Shown here: piece by piece, positions 5,649 to 6,024 of the stretch | Layout of the letters: every line of letters starts with the position of its first letter | Position numbering within the stretch: the first letter of the stretch is position 1 | Notes under the pieces: generated by a model | What the model was told of the DNA's origin: nothing | The model's input: the letters and a program-made list of their open reading frames with translations, nothing else | Database searches by the model: none | Origin: an uncultured Rubrobacteraceae bacterium | Lineage (GTDB): Bacteria; Actinomycetota; Rubrobacteria; Rubrobacterales; Rubrobacteraceae | DNA: 6,024 bases | Direction of reading: 5' to 3' | Assembly (NCBI GenBank): GCA_902805985.1 | Contig: CADCUW010000222.1 | Coordinates: forward strand, 1 to 6,024 | Position numbers and translations under genes: made by a program

Positions 5649-5657
5649 TGGTAGAAT
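5649..5657 (+). promoter_or_regulatory. Extended -10 element for a leaderless msrB transcript
   Basis: TGGTAGAAT contains the extended -10 pattern TGn followed by TAGAAT, a five-of-six match to the consensus. It ends six bases before the ATG at 5664, and no ribosome binding site is present, so the transcript probably starts at the codon. No good -35 hexamer is seen, as is common with extended -10 promoters. Confidence 0.6.
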
Positions 5658-5663
5658 CCCGGC

Positions 5664-6024
5664 ATGACTGATACGCCAAAGAAGATCCAAAAGACGGAAG
5701 AAGAGTGGCAGGACGAGCTGACCTCGGAGCAGTACCGGGTCACCCGCATGAAGGGCACGGAGCGCCCCTTCAGCGGCGAGTACCACGACAAGAAGGAGGA
5801 GGGCATCTACCGCTGCGTCGCCTGCGGCACCCCCCTCTTCTCCTCCGAGAGCAAGTACGACTCGGGGACCGGCTGGCCCAGCTTCTGGGAGCCCGTGGAC
5901 GCGGGCAACGTCGAGACCGAGGAAGACCGCATGCTCTTCATGCGCCGCACCGAGGTCCACTGCGCCACCTGCGGCGCCCACCAGGGGCACGTCTTCGAGG
6001 ACGGCCCCCAGCCCACGGGCCTGC
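5664..6024 (+). CDS. msrB: Peptide-methionine (R)-S-oxide reductase, 3' end missing
   Basis: The enzyme reduces the R form of methionine sulfoxide in damaged proteins, normally using thioredoxin. The first 120 residues are visible and the frame is open at the window end; family members usually have about 130-150. Zinc-site pairs are C51-V-A-C54 and C100-A-T-C103. SGTGWPSFW (67-75) and GAHQGHVFEDGPQPTG (104-119) are the substrate-pocket signatures. The region that should hold the catalytic cysteine (usually RYCxNS) lies just beyond the window, so activity cannot be judged. The N-terminus is cytosolic, with no signal peptide or lipobox and no fused msrA. The start is the only ATG in frame close to the domain and follows an extended -10 by six bases. 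It is separate from the macro-domain operon by a 173-base spacer. Confidence 0.95.
   Translation, partial: MTDTPKKIQKTEEEWQDELTSEQYRVTRMKGTERPFSGEYHDKKEEGIYRCVACGTPLFSSESKYDSGTGWPSFWEPVDAGNVETEEDRMLFMRRTEVHCATCGAHQGHVFEDGPQPTGL

Noticed and set aside
5487..5990. Long minus-strand open frame opposite msrB
   Set aside because: It is antisense to a clear msrB gene with its CxxC zinc motifs, and its product is Ala/Gly/Leu-rich with no recognisable motif.

Overview
The window is high-GC DNA with strong G/C preference at third codon positions, TTG and GTG starts, and two genes that look leaderless. This points to an actinobacterium or a similar high-GC lineage. A Rubrobacter-like organism would fit, but that is an impression from gene content and composition, not something the sequence proves.

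Layout. Positions 1-535 hold no gene I can defend. They contain an imperfect direct repeat (about 1-131 and 339-469, period 338-339 bases), each copy ending in an AT-rich block with promoter-like elements. Next is a short secreted protein of unknown function (536-826, TTG start, ideal ribosome binding site), closed by a terminator-like hairpin. A promoter then overlaps a DtxR/IdeR-like operator (979-997) ahead of a GufA-type ZIP metal transporter (1069-1887). Converging on it is crcB, a Fluc fluoride channel (1909-2286, minus strand). Divergent from crcB is a compact run of three plus-strand genes: a UMF1/Atg22-like MFS transporter (2410-3789), nagA (3803-4963) and a macro-domain protein (4960-5490). 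The gap is 13 bases at the first junction, and the nagA stop overlaps the macro-domain start at the second. After a 173-base spacer with a small hairpin, msrB (methionine-R-sulfoxide reductase) begins at 5664 and is cut by the window end.

How the genes work together. The ZIP transporter and CrcB handle ions (divalent metal uptake and fluoride export) but are separate units; the operator suggests metal-dependent repression of the ZIP gene. The transporter, NagA and macro-domain genes look like one operon. NagA removes acetate from N-acetylglucosamine-6-phosphate, and many macro domains remove acetyl or ADP-ribosyl groups, so the cluster could join amino-sugar salvage to a second de-esterification step. 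That link is inference.

The best candidates for something new are the duplicated promoter-like region at the left end, the metal-regulator operator at the ZIP gene, the transporter-nagA-macro operon with an altered macro-domain active site, and the shared leaderless start geometry of the MFS and msrB genes. No mobile element, CRISPR array, tRNA or rRNA was seen.
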